Of a stretch of DNA of 64,000 bases, positions 34,308 to 44,412 are shown piece after piece. The first letter of the stretch is position 1. Each line of letters begins with the position of its first letter. The notes under the pieces were generated by a model. That model had not been told where the DNA came from, did not search any database, and worked only from the letters and a program-made list of their open reading frames with translations. The stretch comes from Streptomyces sindenensis (GTDB taxonomy: Bacteria; Actinomycetota; Actinomycetes; Streptomycetales; Streptomycetaceae), in NCBI RefSeq assembly GCF_014649035.1, contig NZ_BMSG01000001.1, positions 652,976 through 716,975 of the forward strand, given 5' to 3'. Made by a program: the position numbers and the translations under genes.

Positions 34308-34766
34308 TCAGTGCTGCTGTGCCGGGAGCTTGGCGAGGGAGAGGGCCTCGGGGTCGGGCTCGACCTCGCTGGTGCAGTGGCCGCAGCGGGAGGCGACGGC
34401 GGGGATCGCGCTGAAGCAGCGCGGGCAGTCGCGGAGGGCGGCCTTGATGTCGACGGCCTCCTGCTTCGCGAAGCGGTCCTGCACCTTGGCCATGGGGACC
34501 ACGACGCAGAAGTAGAGGACCGCGGCGGTGATCAGGAAGGCGATGGCGGCGCTGACGAAGAGGCCGTAGGGGAAGTCGACTCCGTCGACCGTGTAGTGGG
34601 CCTTGCTGAAGTCGCCGGTGCCGCGGGTGGCGAGGCCGATCAGCGGGGTGATGAAGGCGTTGCTGAAGCCGGTCACGACGGCGGTGAAGGCGGCGCCGAC
34701 GGCCAGACCGATCGCCATCGAGATGACGTTCCCGCGCAGGATGAAGTCCTTGAACCCGTTCAGCAC
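34308..34766 (-). CDS. mscL: Large-conductance mechanosensitive channel with C-terminal zinc ribbon
   Basis: This is a 152-residue channel protein. It starts at the GTG at 34764-34766 after AGGAGAG. The N-terminal amphipathic helix and TM1 (FKDFILRGNVISMAIGLAVG, then AAFTAVVTGFSN) and TM2 (AIAFLITAAVLYFCVVVPM) follow MscL order. After TM2 the usual bundle is replaced by CPRCFSAIPAVASRCGHC, two CxxC knuckles 12 residues apart, which should bind zinc. MscL releases solutes on hypo-osmotic shock. The zinc ribbon may stabilise or regulate the cytoplasmic end. Confidence 0.88.
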   Translation of the reverse strand: MLNGFKDFILRGNVISMAIGLAVGAAFTAVVTGFSNAFITPLIGLATRGTGDFSKAHYTVDGVDFPYGLFVSAAIAFLITAAVLYFCVVVPMAKVQDRFAKQEAVDIKAALRDCPRCFSAIPAVASRCGHCTSEVEPDPEALSLAKLPAQQH

Positions 34767-34879
34767 TGCTCTCTCCTCGTTTTCCCCGGCGTGTACACGC
34801 CGAATACGTGACGTATGCAGCCAAGACCATGCCCTGCGGCGGACGCCGTGGGCAAACCGGCCCTGCGGGTCGGGAGTGC

Positions 34880-36511
34880 TCAGAAGAGGTTGACGGCGGC
34901 GAAGCGCAGGACGGTCTGCGGGGCCCCGGAAAGCAGGATTCCGGCAGCGGATGTGAGGACGATCGCCGTGGTGAGCGGGGTGGGCGCGCGGAATCGGCGG
35001 GCTGGGGCGGAGGTGGGGGGAGCGGTGTCCGGCCCGGTCCTTTCCGGGGCTCCGTCCGGCGCGCGGAAGAGGATCGCGGTCCACTGAAGGTAGTAGTAGA
35101 GGGCGATGACGACGTTGACGGCCATGACGACGGCGAGCCAGCCGAGACCCGCGTCGACCGCCGCCGAGAAGACGGTGACCTTCGCGAAGAGCCCGATGAT
35201 GCCGGGCGGCAGTCCGGCCAGGCAGAGCAGGAAGAACCCGAGGGCCAGCGCCGCGAGGGGCCGGGTGGCGTACAGGCCCCGGTAGTCGGAGAGCCGGTTG
35301 CCGGGGTGCGTACAAGCGACGAGGGCGGCGACCGCGAACGCGCCGAGGTTCACCACCGCGTACATGAGGGCGTACGCCACGGTGGAGCCGATCTGTTCGT
35401 CGCTGGAGTACGCGGCGGCGGCGATCGGGACCAGGAGGTAGCCGGCCTGGGCGACGGAGGACCAGGCGAGGAGGCGGACGGCGCTGCGGGCGCGGGTGGC
35501 GTTCTGGCGGAGGGCCGCGACGTTGCCGGCGGTCATGGTGATCGCGGCCAGGACGGCGAGAGCGGGCCCCCAGACGTCCGCGTGGGAGGGGAACGCGATG
35601 ACGGTCACCAGAATGAGGCCCGAAAACCCTACGGCCTTCCCCACCACGGAGAGATAGGCGGCGATCGGGAGCGGCGCGCCCACGTAGGTGTCGGGGACCC
35701 AGAAGTGGAAGGGCGCGGCGGCCGTCTTGAAGGCGAAGCCGACGAGTGTGAGGGCCACTCCGGTCTTGGCGAGGGTGTCGAGGACCGGGGGCACGTCGTC
35801 GAGACGGGCCGCGATCTCGGTGAGGTGCAGGGTCCCGGTGGTCGCGTACACGAAGCTGACGCCGAGCAGCATGACGGCGGTGGCGACGACGGAGGAGAGG
35901 AAGAACTTCAGCGCCGCCTCGGAGGAGCGCCGGTCCCCGCGCTTGATGCCGACGAGCGCGAACGCGGGCAGCGAGGCGACTTCGAGGGCGACGACGAGGG
36001 TGGCGAGATCCCGGGAGGCGGGCAGCAGGGCCGCTCCCGAGGCGGAGGCCAGGAGCAGGAACCAGTACTCCCCGGCAGGCAGCCTGCGGGTGTCGTCGAG
36101 CGAGAGCAGGACGGTGAGGAACGCGCCGCCGAGGACGAGGGCCTGGATGACGACGGTGAAGTGGTCGGCGGTGTAACTGCACGCCTGGGTGCCGGTGGTG
36201 ACGCAGAAGGTGGACCGGTCACCGGACCGCAGGGGGATCAGGAACGCCAGGGCGGCGGCGAGCCCGGTGAGGGTGGCGTAACCGAGGAGGCGTTTGCGGT
36301 GGGCCGGGAGGAACAGGTCGGCCACGAGGACGACCAGGGCGGCCAGCGCGGTGAGCGTGGGAGGTGCGATGGCGAGCCAGTCGACGGACTGGACGACGCT
36401 GGGGACGTCGGCCGCGAGGAGGCTTCCGGCAGCGGTGCGGGCGCCGGGGGCCGCGGTGTCCGGGGCCTGCGCGACGAGGCTTGCGGCGGTGGTGCTGAGG
36501 TCCGCGGTCAC
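34880..36511 (-). CDS. nuoN: NDH-1-like complex, subunit N
   Basis: This is a 543-residue antiporter-like membrane subunit with about 14 helices. The key segments KTAAAPFHFWVPDTYVGAPLP and VVGKAVGFSG keep the proton-channel lysines. The GTG at 36509-36511 follows AGGAGGC and overlaps the nuoM stop by 4 nt. It is the last gene of the operon. No clear terminator is seen in 34767-34879. Confidence 0.95.
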   Translation of the reverse strand: MTADLSTTAASLVAQAPDTAAPGARTAAGSLLAADVPSVVQSVDWLAIAPPTLTALAALVVLVADLFLPAHRKRLLGYATLTGLAAALAFLIPLRSGDRSTFCVTTGTQACSYTADHFTVVIQALVLGGAFLTVLLSLDDTRRLPAGEYWFLLLASASGAALLPASRDLATLVVALEVASLPAFALVGIKRGDRRSSEAALKFFLSSVVATAVMLLGVSFVYATTGTLHLTEIAARLDDVPPVLDTLAKTGVALTLVGFAFKTAAAPFHFWVPDTYVGAPLPIAAYLSVVGKAVGFSGLILVTVIAFPSHADVWGPALAVLAAITMTAGNVAALRQNATRARSAVRLLAWSSVAQAGYLLVPIAAAAYSSDEQIGSTVAYALMYAVVNLGAFAVAALVACTHPGNRLSDYRGLYATRPLAALALGFFLLCLAGLPPGIIGLFAKVTVFSAAVDAGLGWLAVVMAVNVVIALYYYLQWTAILFRAPDGAPERTGPDTAPPTSAPARRFRAPTPLTTAIVLTSAAGILLSGAPQTVLRFAAVNLF

Positions 36512-38250
36512 GACTTGCCTCCTGCGAGAAGCTGCTGCACGGCGGGGTCGGTGAGGCCGAGGAGGACGGCGGGCCAGAGGCCGGCGACGATGGTGAGCGC
36601 GGCGAGCGGGGTCCAGGCGGCGGCTTCGTACGGGTGGATGTCGGCGAGCTGCGGGGTGGTCGCCGTTCGGGGGCCGGCGGTTCCGGACGGCTCCGGGCCG
36701 GCGGTTCCGGACGGCTCCGGGCCGGTGGGCGGCTGCGGGCTGGTGGGCGGCTGCGGGCCGGTGGGCGGCTGCGGGCCGGTGGGCGGCTGCTGGGCCCGGT
36801 CGTCGGGCGACAGCCGGGAGCGGGGCGCGTGCTCGCCCATGCAGACGCGGCGGACGACGATGAGCATGTACGCGGCGGTGAGCAGGGTGCCGAACGCCCC
36901 GACGGCCATGAAGGTGCGGAACGCGGGGCGGCTGAGGCCTTCCGCGGGGCTGTACGCGCCGAACAGGGTGAGCATCTCGCCCCAGAATCCGGCGAGTCCG
37001 GGCAGGCCGAGCGAGGCGATGGCGGCGAACGCGAGCAGCGCGCCGAGGCGGGGGGCCCGGCCGTAGAGGGCGGCTCCGGTCGCTCCGGCGAGGGTGTCGA
37101 GGTCGGCGGTGCCGTAGCGGTCCTTGACGGCGCCGACCAGGAAGAACAGCAGGCCGGTGATGAGGCCGTGGGCGATGTTGGCGAAGAGCGCGCCGTTGAC
37201 TCCGGTGGGGGTCATGGTGGCGATGCCGAGCAGGACGAAGCCCATGTGGCCGACGGACGAGTACGCGATGAGCCGCTTGAGGTCGCCCTTGGCGCCGGTA
37301 CGGGCCAGGGCCAGGCAGGCGAGGGATCCGTAGACGATGCCGACGACGGCGAACGCGGCGAGGTAGGGCGCGAAGGTGCGCATACCGTCCGGGGCGATAG
37401 GGAGCAGGATCCGGACGAATCCGTACGTTCCCATCTTCAGCAGGACGCCCGCGAGGAGGACGGACCCGACGGTCGGGGCGGCGGTGTGGGCGTCGGGCAG
37501 CCAGCTGTGCAGGGGCCACATCGGGGTCTTCACGGCGAGCCCGAGACCGATCGCGAGTACGGCGATGACCTGCACGGATGTGGTGAGGCCGCGGCCGTTG
37601 TCAGTGGCGAGTGCCACCATGTCGAAGGTGCCGCTCTTCAGCCCGATGAGGAGGAGGCCGAGCAGCATGACGACCGAGCCGAGCAGCGTGTAGAGGATGA
37701 ACTTCCAGGCGGCCGCCTGCCGTTGGTCGCCGCCCCAGCGAGCGATGAGGAAGTACATCGGGATGAGGACCATCTCGAAGGCGAGGAAGAAGAGCAGCAG
37801 GTCGAGGACGGCGAAGGTGGCGAGGGTGCCGGACTCCAGGACGAGGACGAGGGCGACGAACGCCTTCGGTGAGGGGCCCGCGGGCAGCTTGAAGTAGCTG
37901 TACAGCGCGCAGAGGAAGGTCAGCAGCGCGGTCAGGACCAGGAGGGGGAGCGAGATGCCGTCGATGCCGAGGTGGATGCGGACGTCGAGCGCCGGGATCC
38001 AGCTGATGTCGGTGGTCGCCTGCATTTTGGCGGGGTGGTCGTGGTCGAAGCCGGTGGCCAGGACGATCGCGGCGACGAGGACGGCGCCGGTGACGGTCAC
38101 GCCGTGGCGGAGCACGGCCTGGTCGGGGTTCTTCCCCTTGAGCCCGGGCGGGGCGGGGAGCAGGGCCGCGAGGGCGCCGAGGAGCGGGGCGACGACGATG
38201 AACGCCAGAAGGAACTGCATCACGGACGGGCTGATATCGATCACGGTCAC
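36508..38250 (-). CDS. nuoM: NDH-1-like complex, subunit M
   Basis: This is a 580-residue antiporter-like subunit. The GTG at 38248-38250 ([17 protein letters not shown]) overlaps the nuoL stop by 4 nt. It keeps the conserved helix-7 glutamate area and KTPMWPLHSWLPDAHTAAP with the channel Lys. Between the last helices is a Pro-rich insert of about 45 residues (PPTGPQ repeats, then PEPSGTAG repeats) encoded by tandem DNA repeats. This is absent from ordinary NuoM and lies in a loop. Confidence 0.95.
   Translation of the reverse strand: MTVIDISPSVMQFLLAFIVVAPLLGALAALLPAPPGLKGKNPDQAVLRHGVTVTGAVLVAAIVLATGFDHDHPAKMQATTDISWIPALDVRIHLGIDGISLPLLVLTALLTFLCALYSYFKLPAGPSPKAFVALVLVLESGTLATFAVLDLLLFFLAFEMVLIPMYFLIARWGGDQRQAAAWKFILYTLLGSVVMLLGLLLIGLKSGTFDMVALATDNGRGLTTSVQVIAVLAIGLGLAVKTPMWPLHSWLPDAHTAAPTVGSVLLAGVLLKMGTYGFVRILLPIAPDGMRTFAPYLAAFAVVGIVYGSLACLALARTGAKGDLKRLIAYSSVGHMGFVLLGIATMTPTGVNGALFANIAHGLITGLLFFLVGAVKDRYGTADLDTLAGATGAALYGRAPRLGALLAFAAIASLGLPGLAGFWGEMLTLFGAYSPAEGLSRPAFRTFMAVGAFGTLLTAAYMLIVVRRVCMGEHAPRSRLSPDDRAQQPPTGPQPPTGPQPPTSPQPPTGPEPSGTAGPEPSGTAGPRTATTPQLADIHPYEAAAWTPLAALTIVAGLWPAVLLGLTDPAVQQLLAGGKS
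36673..36792. repeat. Tandem repeats inside nuoM
   Basis: Two 24-bp copies (36673-36696 and 36697-36720) are followed by four 18-bp copies (36721-36792) of GCCGGTGGGCGGCTGCGG type. Units are multiples of three, so the reading frame is kept. Confidence 0.95.
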
Positions 38251-40247
38251 GACCCCGCGTTGACGTTGGCGAAGACGACGGCGGCGATCGCCAGGGCGAG
38301 GGACCCGGCGAGCAGGGCGCTGACGTAGGTCTGCACGTTGCCGGTCTGGGCCCGGCGGACGGCGGTGCCGAGGAGGCGGGTGACGGCGCCCGTCCCGTTG
38401 ACGTAGGTGTCGACGACCTCCCGGTCCAGGAAGCGGACGAGGCGGGCGGCTGCCCGGACGGGCCGGACGAACAGCGCCGTGTACAGGGCGTCGAGGTGGA
38501 AGCCGGTGACCGCGTGGCGGTGCAGCGGACCCAGGAGGAGTCTGCCGGGGTCGGCCGGGTCGGGGGCGTCCGCGATGGTGCCGTAGACGGCGGTGTGGGA
38601 CGTCATGGCCTCGGCTTCGACGAGAGCGGGTTCGGCGCCCGGATGGGCGGCCACGGCCCCGATGGGGGTGCGGGCGGCGAGGGCGGTGGTGTGCCGCCAG
38701 GCTCCGTAGGTGACGAGGCCGCCGACGAGCGTGACGCCGGTGGCGAGGACGGCGGTGGTGAGGGACGGCGTGAGGGCGTGCCCGTCGAACCAGTCGCCGA
38801 GCATGCCCGCGGTGAGACCGAAGCCGATGGTGGGGACGGCCAGGATCCACAGGACGGAGGTCATGGCGAGGGGCTGCTTGCCGTGGTCGGGGACTTCGGC
38901 CCCGCGGCCGCGGAAGGCGAGGAGCCAGAGGCGTACGGCGTAGGAGGCGGTGAGGACGGCGGCGAGGAGCCCGGCGATCAGGATCGTCCAGCCCGCGGCG
39001 GCCGGGGCGACGGCCCGGTCCCCCAGCGCGGTGTGCTCGGCGGCGACGAGGACGGCTTCCTTGGAGAAGAAGCCGGCGAACGGCGGGATGGCGGCGAGCG
39101 CGAGGAGGGCGACGGTCATCGTCCAGTAGGCGTCCGGGATACGGCGGGCGAGCCCGCTCATCCGGGACATGGCGGCGAGCGAGTTGGTGCCCGCGGCGTG
39201 GATGACGACGCCCGCGGCGAGGAAGAGGACGGCTTTGAACGCACCGTGCGAGATGAGGTGGAAGACGGCCGCGCCCCGGTCGCCGACGGCGAGGGCGCCG
39301 GACATGTAGCCGAGTTGTCCGATCGTCGAATAGGCGAGGACGCGTTTGATGTCGTCCTGGGCGAGGGCAGCGAGCCCGGACCCGATCATCGTCACGGCGG
39401 CCATCACGGCGAGGACGACGAGCGCCGCGCCGGAGGCCGCGAAGACGGGCAGCAGCCGGGCCACGAAGTAGATGCCGGCGGCGACCATCGTCGCCGCGTG
39501 GATGAGCGCGGAGACGGGGGTGGGGCCGGCCATGGCGTCGGGCAGCCAGGTGTGCAGGGGGAACTGCGCCGACTTGCCCGCGACGCCCGCGAGAAGCAGC
39601 AGGGCGATGAGGGTGGGGTGCTCCAGCCCGCCGTGGGCGACGGCGGCCAGGATCTTGGTGATCCGGAAGCTGCCGGTGTCGGCGGCGAGCGCGAACAGGC
39701 CGATCAGGAAGGGGACATCGCCGAGCTTGGTGACCAGGAAGGCCTTGAGGGAGGCGGCCCGGGCCTCGGGCGTCTCCCAGTAGTGGCCGACGAGGAAGTA
39801 CGAGCAGATGCCCATGATCTCCCAGCCGACCAGGAGCACCATCAGGTCGCCGGAGTAGACGACGAGGAGCATCGCGGAGGTGAAGAGGGATACGAGGGCC
39901 GCGTAGGAGGGGTAGCGGGCGTCGTCGCGGAGGTAGGCCGTGGAGTAGAGCTGTACGCAGGTGGCGACGACGGTGACGAGGACGGCGACCAGCACGGCGA
40001 AACCGTCGAGGTGCAGCGCCAGATCGATCGGGACGGAGCCGGTGGGCGTCAGCTGGGTCGCGGCGTCGATGGCCCGGCCGCCGCCCTGGCGGACGGCGAC
40101 CAGCACGGCGAGGACGGCCGCCGTGAGGGTCGGGAGGATCGCCAGCGGGCGGACGAAGCCGGGGGCGGTGCGGCCGACGGCGAGCCCGCCGAGGGCGCCG
40201 AGGAATGGAAGGAGGGGGACGAGGGCGGCGAGGGTCGTGGTGGTCAC
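38247..40247 (-). CDS. nuoL: NDH-1-like complex, subunit L
   Basis: This 666-residue protein is the distal antiporter-like subunit with the long lateral helix. The GTG at 40245-40247 overlaps the nuoK stop. Conserved channel segments are [35 protein letters not shown] and [12 protein letters not shown], all with their charged residues. The C-terminal extension reaches FANVNAGS. Proton pumping is therefore plausible. Confidence 0.96.
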   Translation of the reverse strand: MTTTTLAALVPLLPFLGALGGLAVGRTAPGFVRPLAILPTLTAAVLAVLVAVRQGGGRAIDAATQLTPTGSVPIDLALHLDGFAVLVAVLVTVVATCVQLYSTAYLRDDARYPSYAALVSLFTSAMLLVVYSGDLMVLLVGWEIMGICSYFLVGHYWETPEARAASLKAFLVTKLGDVPFLIGLFALAADTGSFRITKILAAVAHGGLEHPTLIALLLLAGVAGKSAQFPLHTWLPDAMAGPTPVSALIHAATMVAAGIYFVARLLPVFAASGAALVVLAVMAAVTMIGSGLAALAQDDIKRVLAYSTIGQLGYMSGALAVGDRGAAVFHLISHGAFKAVLFLAAGVVIHAAGTNSLAAMSRMSGLARRIPDAYWTMTVALLALAAIPPFAGFFSKEAVLVAAEHTALGDRAVAPAAAGWTILIAGLLAAVLTASYAVRLWLLAFRGRGAEVPDHGKQPLAMTSVLWILAVPTIGFGLTAGMLGDWFDGHALTPSLTTAVLATGVTLVGGLVTYGAWRHTTALAARTPIGAVAAHPGAEPALVEAEAMTSHTAVYGTIADAPDPADPGRLLLGPLHRHAVTGFHLDALYTALFVRPVRAAARLVRFLDREVVDTYVNGTGAVTRLLGTAVRRAQTGNVQTYVSALLAGSLALAIAAVVFANVNAGS

Positions 40248-40675
40248 GTGGTGGCCTCTGCCTTCTTGGTCTTTCCTGTTGTGCCGTCCGTCCGGCCGGG
40301 GGCCGTCGCCGCGTCGCTGGTCCCCGCGGTGTCGGACTCCGCAGTGTCGGGGAGCGTTTCGGCCTCGTCGGTCTCGGCGGTGTCGCGGAGCCGGTCGATG
40401 TCGGAGGTGCCCCGGTTGCGGTAGACGGCCAGGACGATCGCGAGGCCGATGCCGATCTCGGCGGCGGCGATGGCGATGGTGAAGAGCGTGAGGGCCTGGC
40501 CGGAGTGGAGGGTGTCGCGGAGCCAGACGTCGAAGGCGACGAGGTTGAGGTTGACGGCGTTGAGCATGAGCTCGACGGACATCAGGACCAGGATCGCGTT
40601 GCGCCGGGCGAGGACGCCGTAGAGGCCGACGCAGAAGAGGAGAGCGGCGAGTACGGCGGGATAGGCGAGGTGCAT
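40244..40675 (-). CDS. nuoK: NDH-1-like complex, subunit K
   Basis: This is a 143-residue three-helix membrane subunit. The helices contain the two buried glutamates in [15 protein letters not shown] and [14 protein letters not shown]. About 44 residues at the C-terminus ([16 protein letters not shown] onwards, acidic then Lys-rich) go beyond the normal length of about 100. The ATG shares one base with the nuoJ stop. Confidence 0.95.
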   Translation of the reverse strand: MHLAYPAVLAALLFCVGLYGVLARRNAILVLMSVELMLNAVNLNLVAFDVWLRDTLHSGQALTLFTIAIAAAEIGIGLAIVLAVYRNRGTSDIDRLRDTAETDEAETLPDTAESDTAGTSDAATAPGRTDGTTGKTKKAEATT

Positions 40676-41352
40676 CAGCGCTTCTCCCCCTTGCCGGGGC
40701 GGTCGGTGGTGCCCGGTGTGCCGGTCGGGGCGGGGCGGGGCGGGGTGTCCGTGCCCGCATCCGTGGCCGTTCCCGTGTCCGTGTCAGTGTCGCGTTTGCG
40801 GGAGAGGACGATCGCGCCGACGAGCGCGGCGAGCAGCAGGACGGAGAGCGCCTCGAAGGGGAGGACCCAGTTCCGGAACAGGAAGGCGCCGGTGACCCGG
40901 GTGGAGCCCTGGGCCGGTCCGTCGAGGTCGATCCAGGTCGTACGGAAGGCGTCCACGACGACCCAGACGAGGGCGGCTGCCGAGGCGAGGGCCACACCGA
41001 GGGCCACCCACCGGTTGTCCGAGTCGGCGTCCGGGGAGCGGCCGATGGGAGCCCGGGTGAGCATCAGGCCGAAGAGGAGGAGGACGACGATGGAACCGAC
41101 GTAGATCAGTACCTGGACCCAGGCGATGAACTCCGCGGTGAGCAGGAGGTACTCGACGGCCAGCCCGCCGAGCGCGACGACGAGCCAGAGCGCGGCGTGC
41201 ACCAGTTGTCTGGTGGTGACGGTGATGACGGCGGCGCCGAGGGTGACGAGGCCGACGAGGAGGAACGCGATCTCGACGCCGGACGGGGAGAGGAAGCCGG
41301 GATGGTCGCCCGCGGCGGAGGCGACCAGCGGCGGGGCGGTGTACAGCATCAC
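40675..41352 (-). CDS. nuoJ: NDH-1-like complex, subunit J
   Basis: This is a 225-residue membrane subunit with five helices. The TM3 region [26 protein letters not shown] matches Nuo[18 protein letters not shown] and Pro-rich C-terminal extension follows the last helix. The GTG at 41350-41352 overlaps the nuoI stop; an ATG at 41349 is one codon later. Confidence 0.93.
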   Translation of the reverse strand: MMLYTAPPLVASAAGDHPGFLSPSGVEIAFLLVGLVTLGAAVITVTTRQLVHAALWLVVALGGLAVEYLLLTAEFIAWVQVLIYVGSIVVLLLFGLMLTRAPIGRSPDADSDNRWVALGVALASAAALVWVVVDAFRTTWIDLDGPAQGSTRVTGAFLFRNWVLPFEALSVLLLAALVGAIVLSRKRDTDTDTGTATDAGTDTPPRPAPTGTPGTTDRPGKGEKR

Positions 41353-41963
41353 GGGTTTCCGCCCTTCTCGCCCTTCTCGCCCTGCTCTTCCGGCTGCTCC
41401 TCCGGCTGCTGTCGCTGTTGCTCCTGCTGCTCCTTGGCGCGCTGGGCGGCGAGCTTGTCCGCGGCCTTGCGGGCTGCGGCGATCTCCTTCGGCTCCTCGG
41501 CGGCGGGGTCGAGAGCGGGCGGCTCCGGCACGGTCCACATCCACTCGCGGAGCTTGTCGCGCTCGTGGGTGAGCTCGTGGATGTCCGTCTCCGCGTACTC
41601 GAACTCGGGTGACCAGAACAGCGCGTCGAAGGGGCACACCTCGATGCAGATACCGCAGTACATGCAGAGGGAGAAATCGATGGCGAAACGGTCGAGGACG
41701 TTCCGGCTGCGCTCACGGCCGCCGGGGGCGGCGGGGGGCGACGTCTCCTTGTGGGAGTCGATGTAGATGCACCAGTCGGGGCACTCACGGGCGCAGAGCA
41801 TGCAGACCGTGCAGTTCTCCTCGAACAGCCCGATGACGCCGCGGGAGCGGGGCGGGAGTTCGGGCTGGGTGTCCGGGTACTGCGCGGTGACGGTCTTCTT
41901 CGTCATCGTGCGCAGGGTGACGGCAAGGCCCTTGGCCAGGCCGGATCCGGGGATCGGGGGCAT
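41349..41963 (-). CDS. nuoI: NDH-1-like complex, subunit I (2x[4Fe-4S] ferredoxin-like)
   Basis: This is a 204-residue iron-sulfur protein that carries electrons toward NuoB. Two clusters are bound by [12 protein letters not shown] and [13 protein letters not shown] loop with an inserted [12 protein letters not shown] lies between them. The C-terminal 50-odd residues form a Gln/Glu/Lys-rich, coiled-coil-like tail not present in standard NuoI. The ATG overlaps the nuoH stop by one base. Confidence 0.95.
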   Translation of the reverse strand: MPPIPGSGLAKGLAVTLRTMTKKTVTAQYPDTQPELPPRSRGVIGLFEENCTVCMLCARECPDWCIYIDSHKETSPPAAPGGRERSRNVLDRFAIDFSLCMYCGICIEVCPFDALFWSPEFEYAETDIHELTHERDKLREWMWTVPEPPALDPAAEEPKEIAAARKAADKLAAQRAKEQQEQQRQQPEEQPEEQGEKGEKGGNP

Positions 41964-42931
41964 CAGTTGATCGCCACCTTCACGATGCCGGTGAGCGCGA
42001 TCTGCGCGAGGGCGAGCGGGACGAGGGTGGTCCAGGCGAGCTTCTGCAACTGGTCCTCACGCAGGCGCGGGTAGCTGACGCGCAGCCAGATGACGACGAA
42101 CGCGAGGAGGGCGGTCTTGAGGAGGGTCCAGAGCCAGCCGAGTCCGTCGGCGCCGAACGGGCCGTGCCAGCCGCCGAGGAAGAGGACGGTGGTCAGGGCG
42201 CACAGGATGACGATGCCCGCGTACTCGGCGAGGAGGAACAGGGCGAAGCGCAGACCGGTGTACTCGGTGTACGCGCCGAAGATGATCTCGGAGTCGGCCA
42301 CCGGCATGTCGAACGGAGGCCGCTGGAGTTCGGCGAGGCCGGCCACGAAGAAGACCAGGGCGCCGACGATCTGCCAGGGCAGCCACCACCACGCGAAGGC
42401 GTCGAGGATGCCGGTGAGCGAGACCGTACCGGCCGCCATGGCCACGGAGGCGGCGGCCAGGAGCATCGGCAGCTCGTAGGAGAGGAGCTGCGCGGCGGTG
42501 CGGAGGCCGCCGAGCAGCGAGAACTTGTTGGCGGACGCCCAGCCCGCCATCAGCGAGCCGAGGACGCCGATGCCCATGACGGCGAGCACGAAGAAGATGC
42601 CCGCGTCGACGACCTGGCCGACCGCTCCGTCGCCGGGGCCGACGGGGATGACGGCGAGGACGAGGAGGTACGGGAGGAGGGCGACGGCGGGGGCGAGCTG
42701 GAAGACGCGGCGGTCGGCGGCGGCCGGGACCACGTCCTCCTTCTGCGCGAACTTCACGCCGTCCGCGACGAGCTGGGCCCAGCCGTGGAAGCCGCCTGCG
42801 TACATGGGGCCCAGGCGGCCCTGCATGTGGGCCATGACCTTGTGTTCCGTCTGGCCCACGAGGAGGGGGGCGACCAGGAACACGGCGAAGACGATGGCCA
42901 GGCGGAGGGCGACGTCGAACACGTCGTTCAC
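41963..42931 (-). CDS. nuoH: NDH-1-like complex, subunit H
   Basis: This 322-residue membrane subunit lines the quinone cavity. The GTG at 42929-42931 overlaps the nuoC stop; the frame to 43123 is noise. [20 protein letters not shown] matches the TMH1 loop. The loop usually reading PFDLPEAESEL is [11 protein letters not shown], changing one conserved Glu to Val and another to Asp. That may fit a different partner or donor. Confidence 0.95.
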   Translation of the reverse strand: MNDVFDVALRLAIVFAVFLVAPLLVGQTEHKVMAHMQGRLGPMYAGGFHGWAQLVADGVKFAQKEDVVPAAADRRVFQLAPAVALLPYLLVLAVIPVGPGDGAVGQVVDAGIFFVLAVMGIGVLGSLMAGWASANKFSLLGGLRTAAQLLSYELPMLLAAASVAMAAGTVSLTGILDAFAWWWLPWQIVGALVFFVAGLAELQRPPFDMPVADSEIIFGAYTEYTGLRFALFLLAEYAGIVILCALTTVLFLGGWHGPFGADGLGWLWTLLKTALLAFVVIWLRVSYPRLREDQLQKLAWTTLVPLALAQIALTGIVKVAIN

Positions 42932-44412
42932 TCGGGATCGCCTCCGGCGGGGTGGTCTGGGGCGGAGCTGTCTGGGGCGGGGTGGTCTGGGGCGGAGCTG
43001 TCTGGAGCGGGGTTGTCTGGGGCGGAGCTGTCTGCGGGGGGTTGTTTGTCCGGCAGAGGCACGTCCGGGGAACCGGGCTCCGGGCTCTCGGGTTCGTCGA
43101 AGGCCGGTTGGGCGTCGTGCCACGGGGCGTCCGTGCTGCGCACCCGAGGCGGACGCGACGGCGGGCCCTCGGGCGCGCCCGACGCCGAACGCCGGCTTGC
43201 CGAGCCTTCGGAGGCGGAACGGGAACGGCGCGGTCCGGATGTCGGGGGCGCGGGCGAATCGCCCGGCTCGGGACGCTGGCTTGCCGAGCCTTCGGAGGCC
43301 GACCGGGAACGGCGTGCGGGCCGAGCGGAGGTGGCTCCCGGCCCGTCCGGCTCCGGGCGCTGACTGGCCGAGCCCTCCGAAGCCGAGCGGGAACGGCGTG
43401 CCGGGGCGGGCGGGGTCTCCGCAGGATCATCGGCGGGCCGCTGCTGGCTGGCGGAGCCCTGCGACGCCGAGCGGGAACGGCGCGGGCGGGCCCCCGCGGG
43501 TGGCACCGGCGCCCCTGCGGCCCCCGTTGCCTCGGGCGCCTCAGGGGACGTGGACGCCTCCGGTGTCGCGGGGGGCTTCGGTGTCGTGGGGGCGGGGGCC
43601 GGCGCGCCGACAGCCGTGGGGGCTTCGGTTCCGGGCGGCGCGGGGGCTTCCGCACCGGGGTCCGGCGTCGCGGCACGTTGGGCCGCCGAGCCCTCGCCCG
43701 CCGTGCGGGTGCGGCGGGGCGGGCGGTCGGCCGCGGGGCGGGCGGCGCGGGCCGGGCGTGCGGCGGCCGGGGGGAGCTGGCCCTTCAGGGGGCCCCATTC
43801 GTTCGGGTCGGGAACGCCGGGCGGGAGCATCGCCCGTCGCTTGGGCCCGGTGTGGCCCTCCGCCGGCTCCCCCGGTTCCTTCGCCCCGGGCCAGGCCTTG
43901 GCGACGCGCGCGGCCAGGACGAAGTCCTTGCGCAGCGGATGACCTTCGAAGCCTTCCGGCAGGAGGAGCGGTACGAGATGGGGGTGGCCGTCGAACGCGA
44001 CGCCGAACATCTCGTGCGTCTCGCGCTCGTGCCAGGCCGCGCCCGCGTACACGCCGATGGCGCTGGGCAGCACGGCCGCGTCGTGCGGCACGGTCGTACG
44101 GACCATCAGCCGCCGCACCGTACCCGTGCCCAGGGCCGCGACATGGGCGCAGACACGGAAGCCGACGCCCGGTTCGTCCACGGCGCTGAGCCAGTCGAAG
44201 TAGGTACACCCGAGTTCGTCGCGGGCGGTCCGCAGCGCGGCGAGCCAGTCGGCGGCGGGGACGTCGACGGTCAGCAGGTCGTACGCCGACTCCGCCGTGG
44301 CCTCGTCGCCGAACACGTCGGTGACCGCGTCCGGCAGCCGGTCGTAGGCCTCGGCCCCGGCTCCGGCTCCGGCCGGAGCCGGGGATTCCGCGTGCTGGTT
44401 GCGATCGCTCAT
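42928..44412 (-). CDS. nuoC: NDH-1-like complex, subunit C with a long repetitive tail
   Basis: This is a 494-residue protein. Residues about 20-210 are a NuoC (30-kDa) domain: [32 protein letters not shown] and GHPLRKDF. The remaining 285 residues are disordered, Ala/Pro/Arg/Ser-rich. They hold four copies of a [21 protein letters not shown] unit and end with three copies of [14 protein letters not shown] decapeptides. No NuoD domain is fused, and no nuoD follows. The ATG overlaps the nuoB stop by 4 nt. Confidence 0.92.
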   Translation of the reverse strand: MSDRNQHAESPAPAGAGAGAEAYDRLPDAVTDVFGDEATAESAYDLLTVDVPAADWLAALRTARDELGCTYFDWLSAVDEPGVGFRVCAHVAALGTGTVRRLMVRTTVPHDAAVLPSAIGVYAGAAWHERETHEMFGVAFDGHPHLVPLLLPEGFEGHPLRKDFVLAARVAKAWPGAKEPGEPAEGHTGPKRRAMLPPGVPDPNEWGPLKGQLPPAAARPARAARPAADRPPRRTRTAGEGSAAQRAATPDPGAEAPAPPGTEAPTAVGAPAPAPTTPKPPATPEASTSPEAPEATGAAGAPVPPAGARPRRSRSASQGSASQQRPADDPAETPPAPARRSRSASEGSASQRPEPDGPGATSARPARRSRSASEGSASQRPEPGDSPAPPTSGPRRSRSASEGSASRRSASGAPEGPPSRPPRVRSTDAPWHDAQPAFDEPESPEPGSPDVPLPDKQPPADSSAPDNPAPDSSAPDHPAPDSSAPDHPAGGDPE

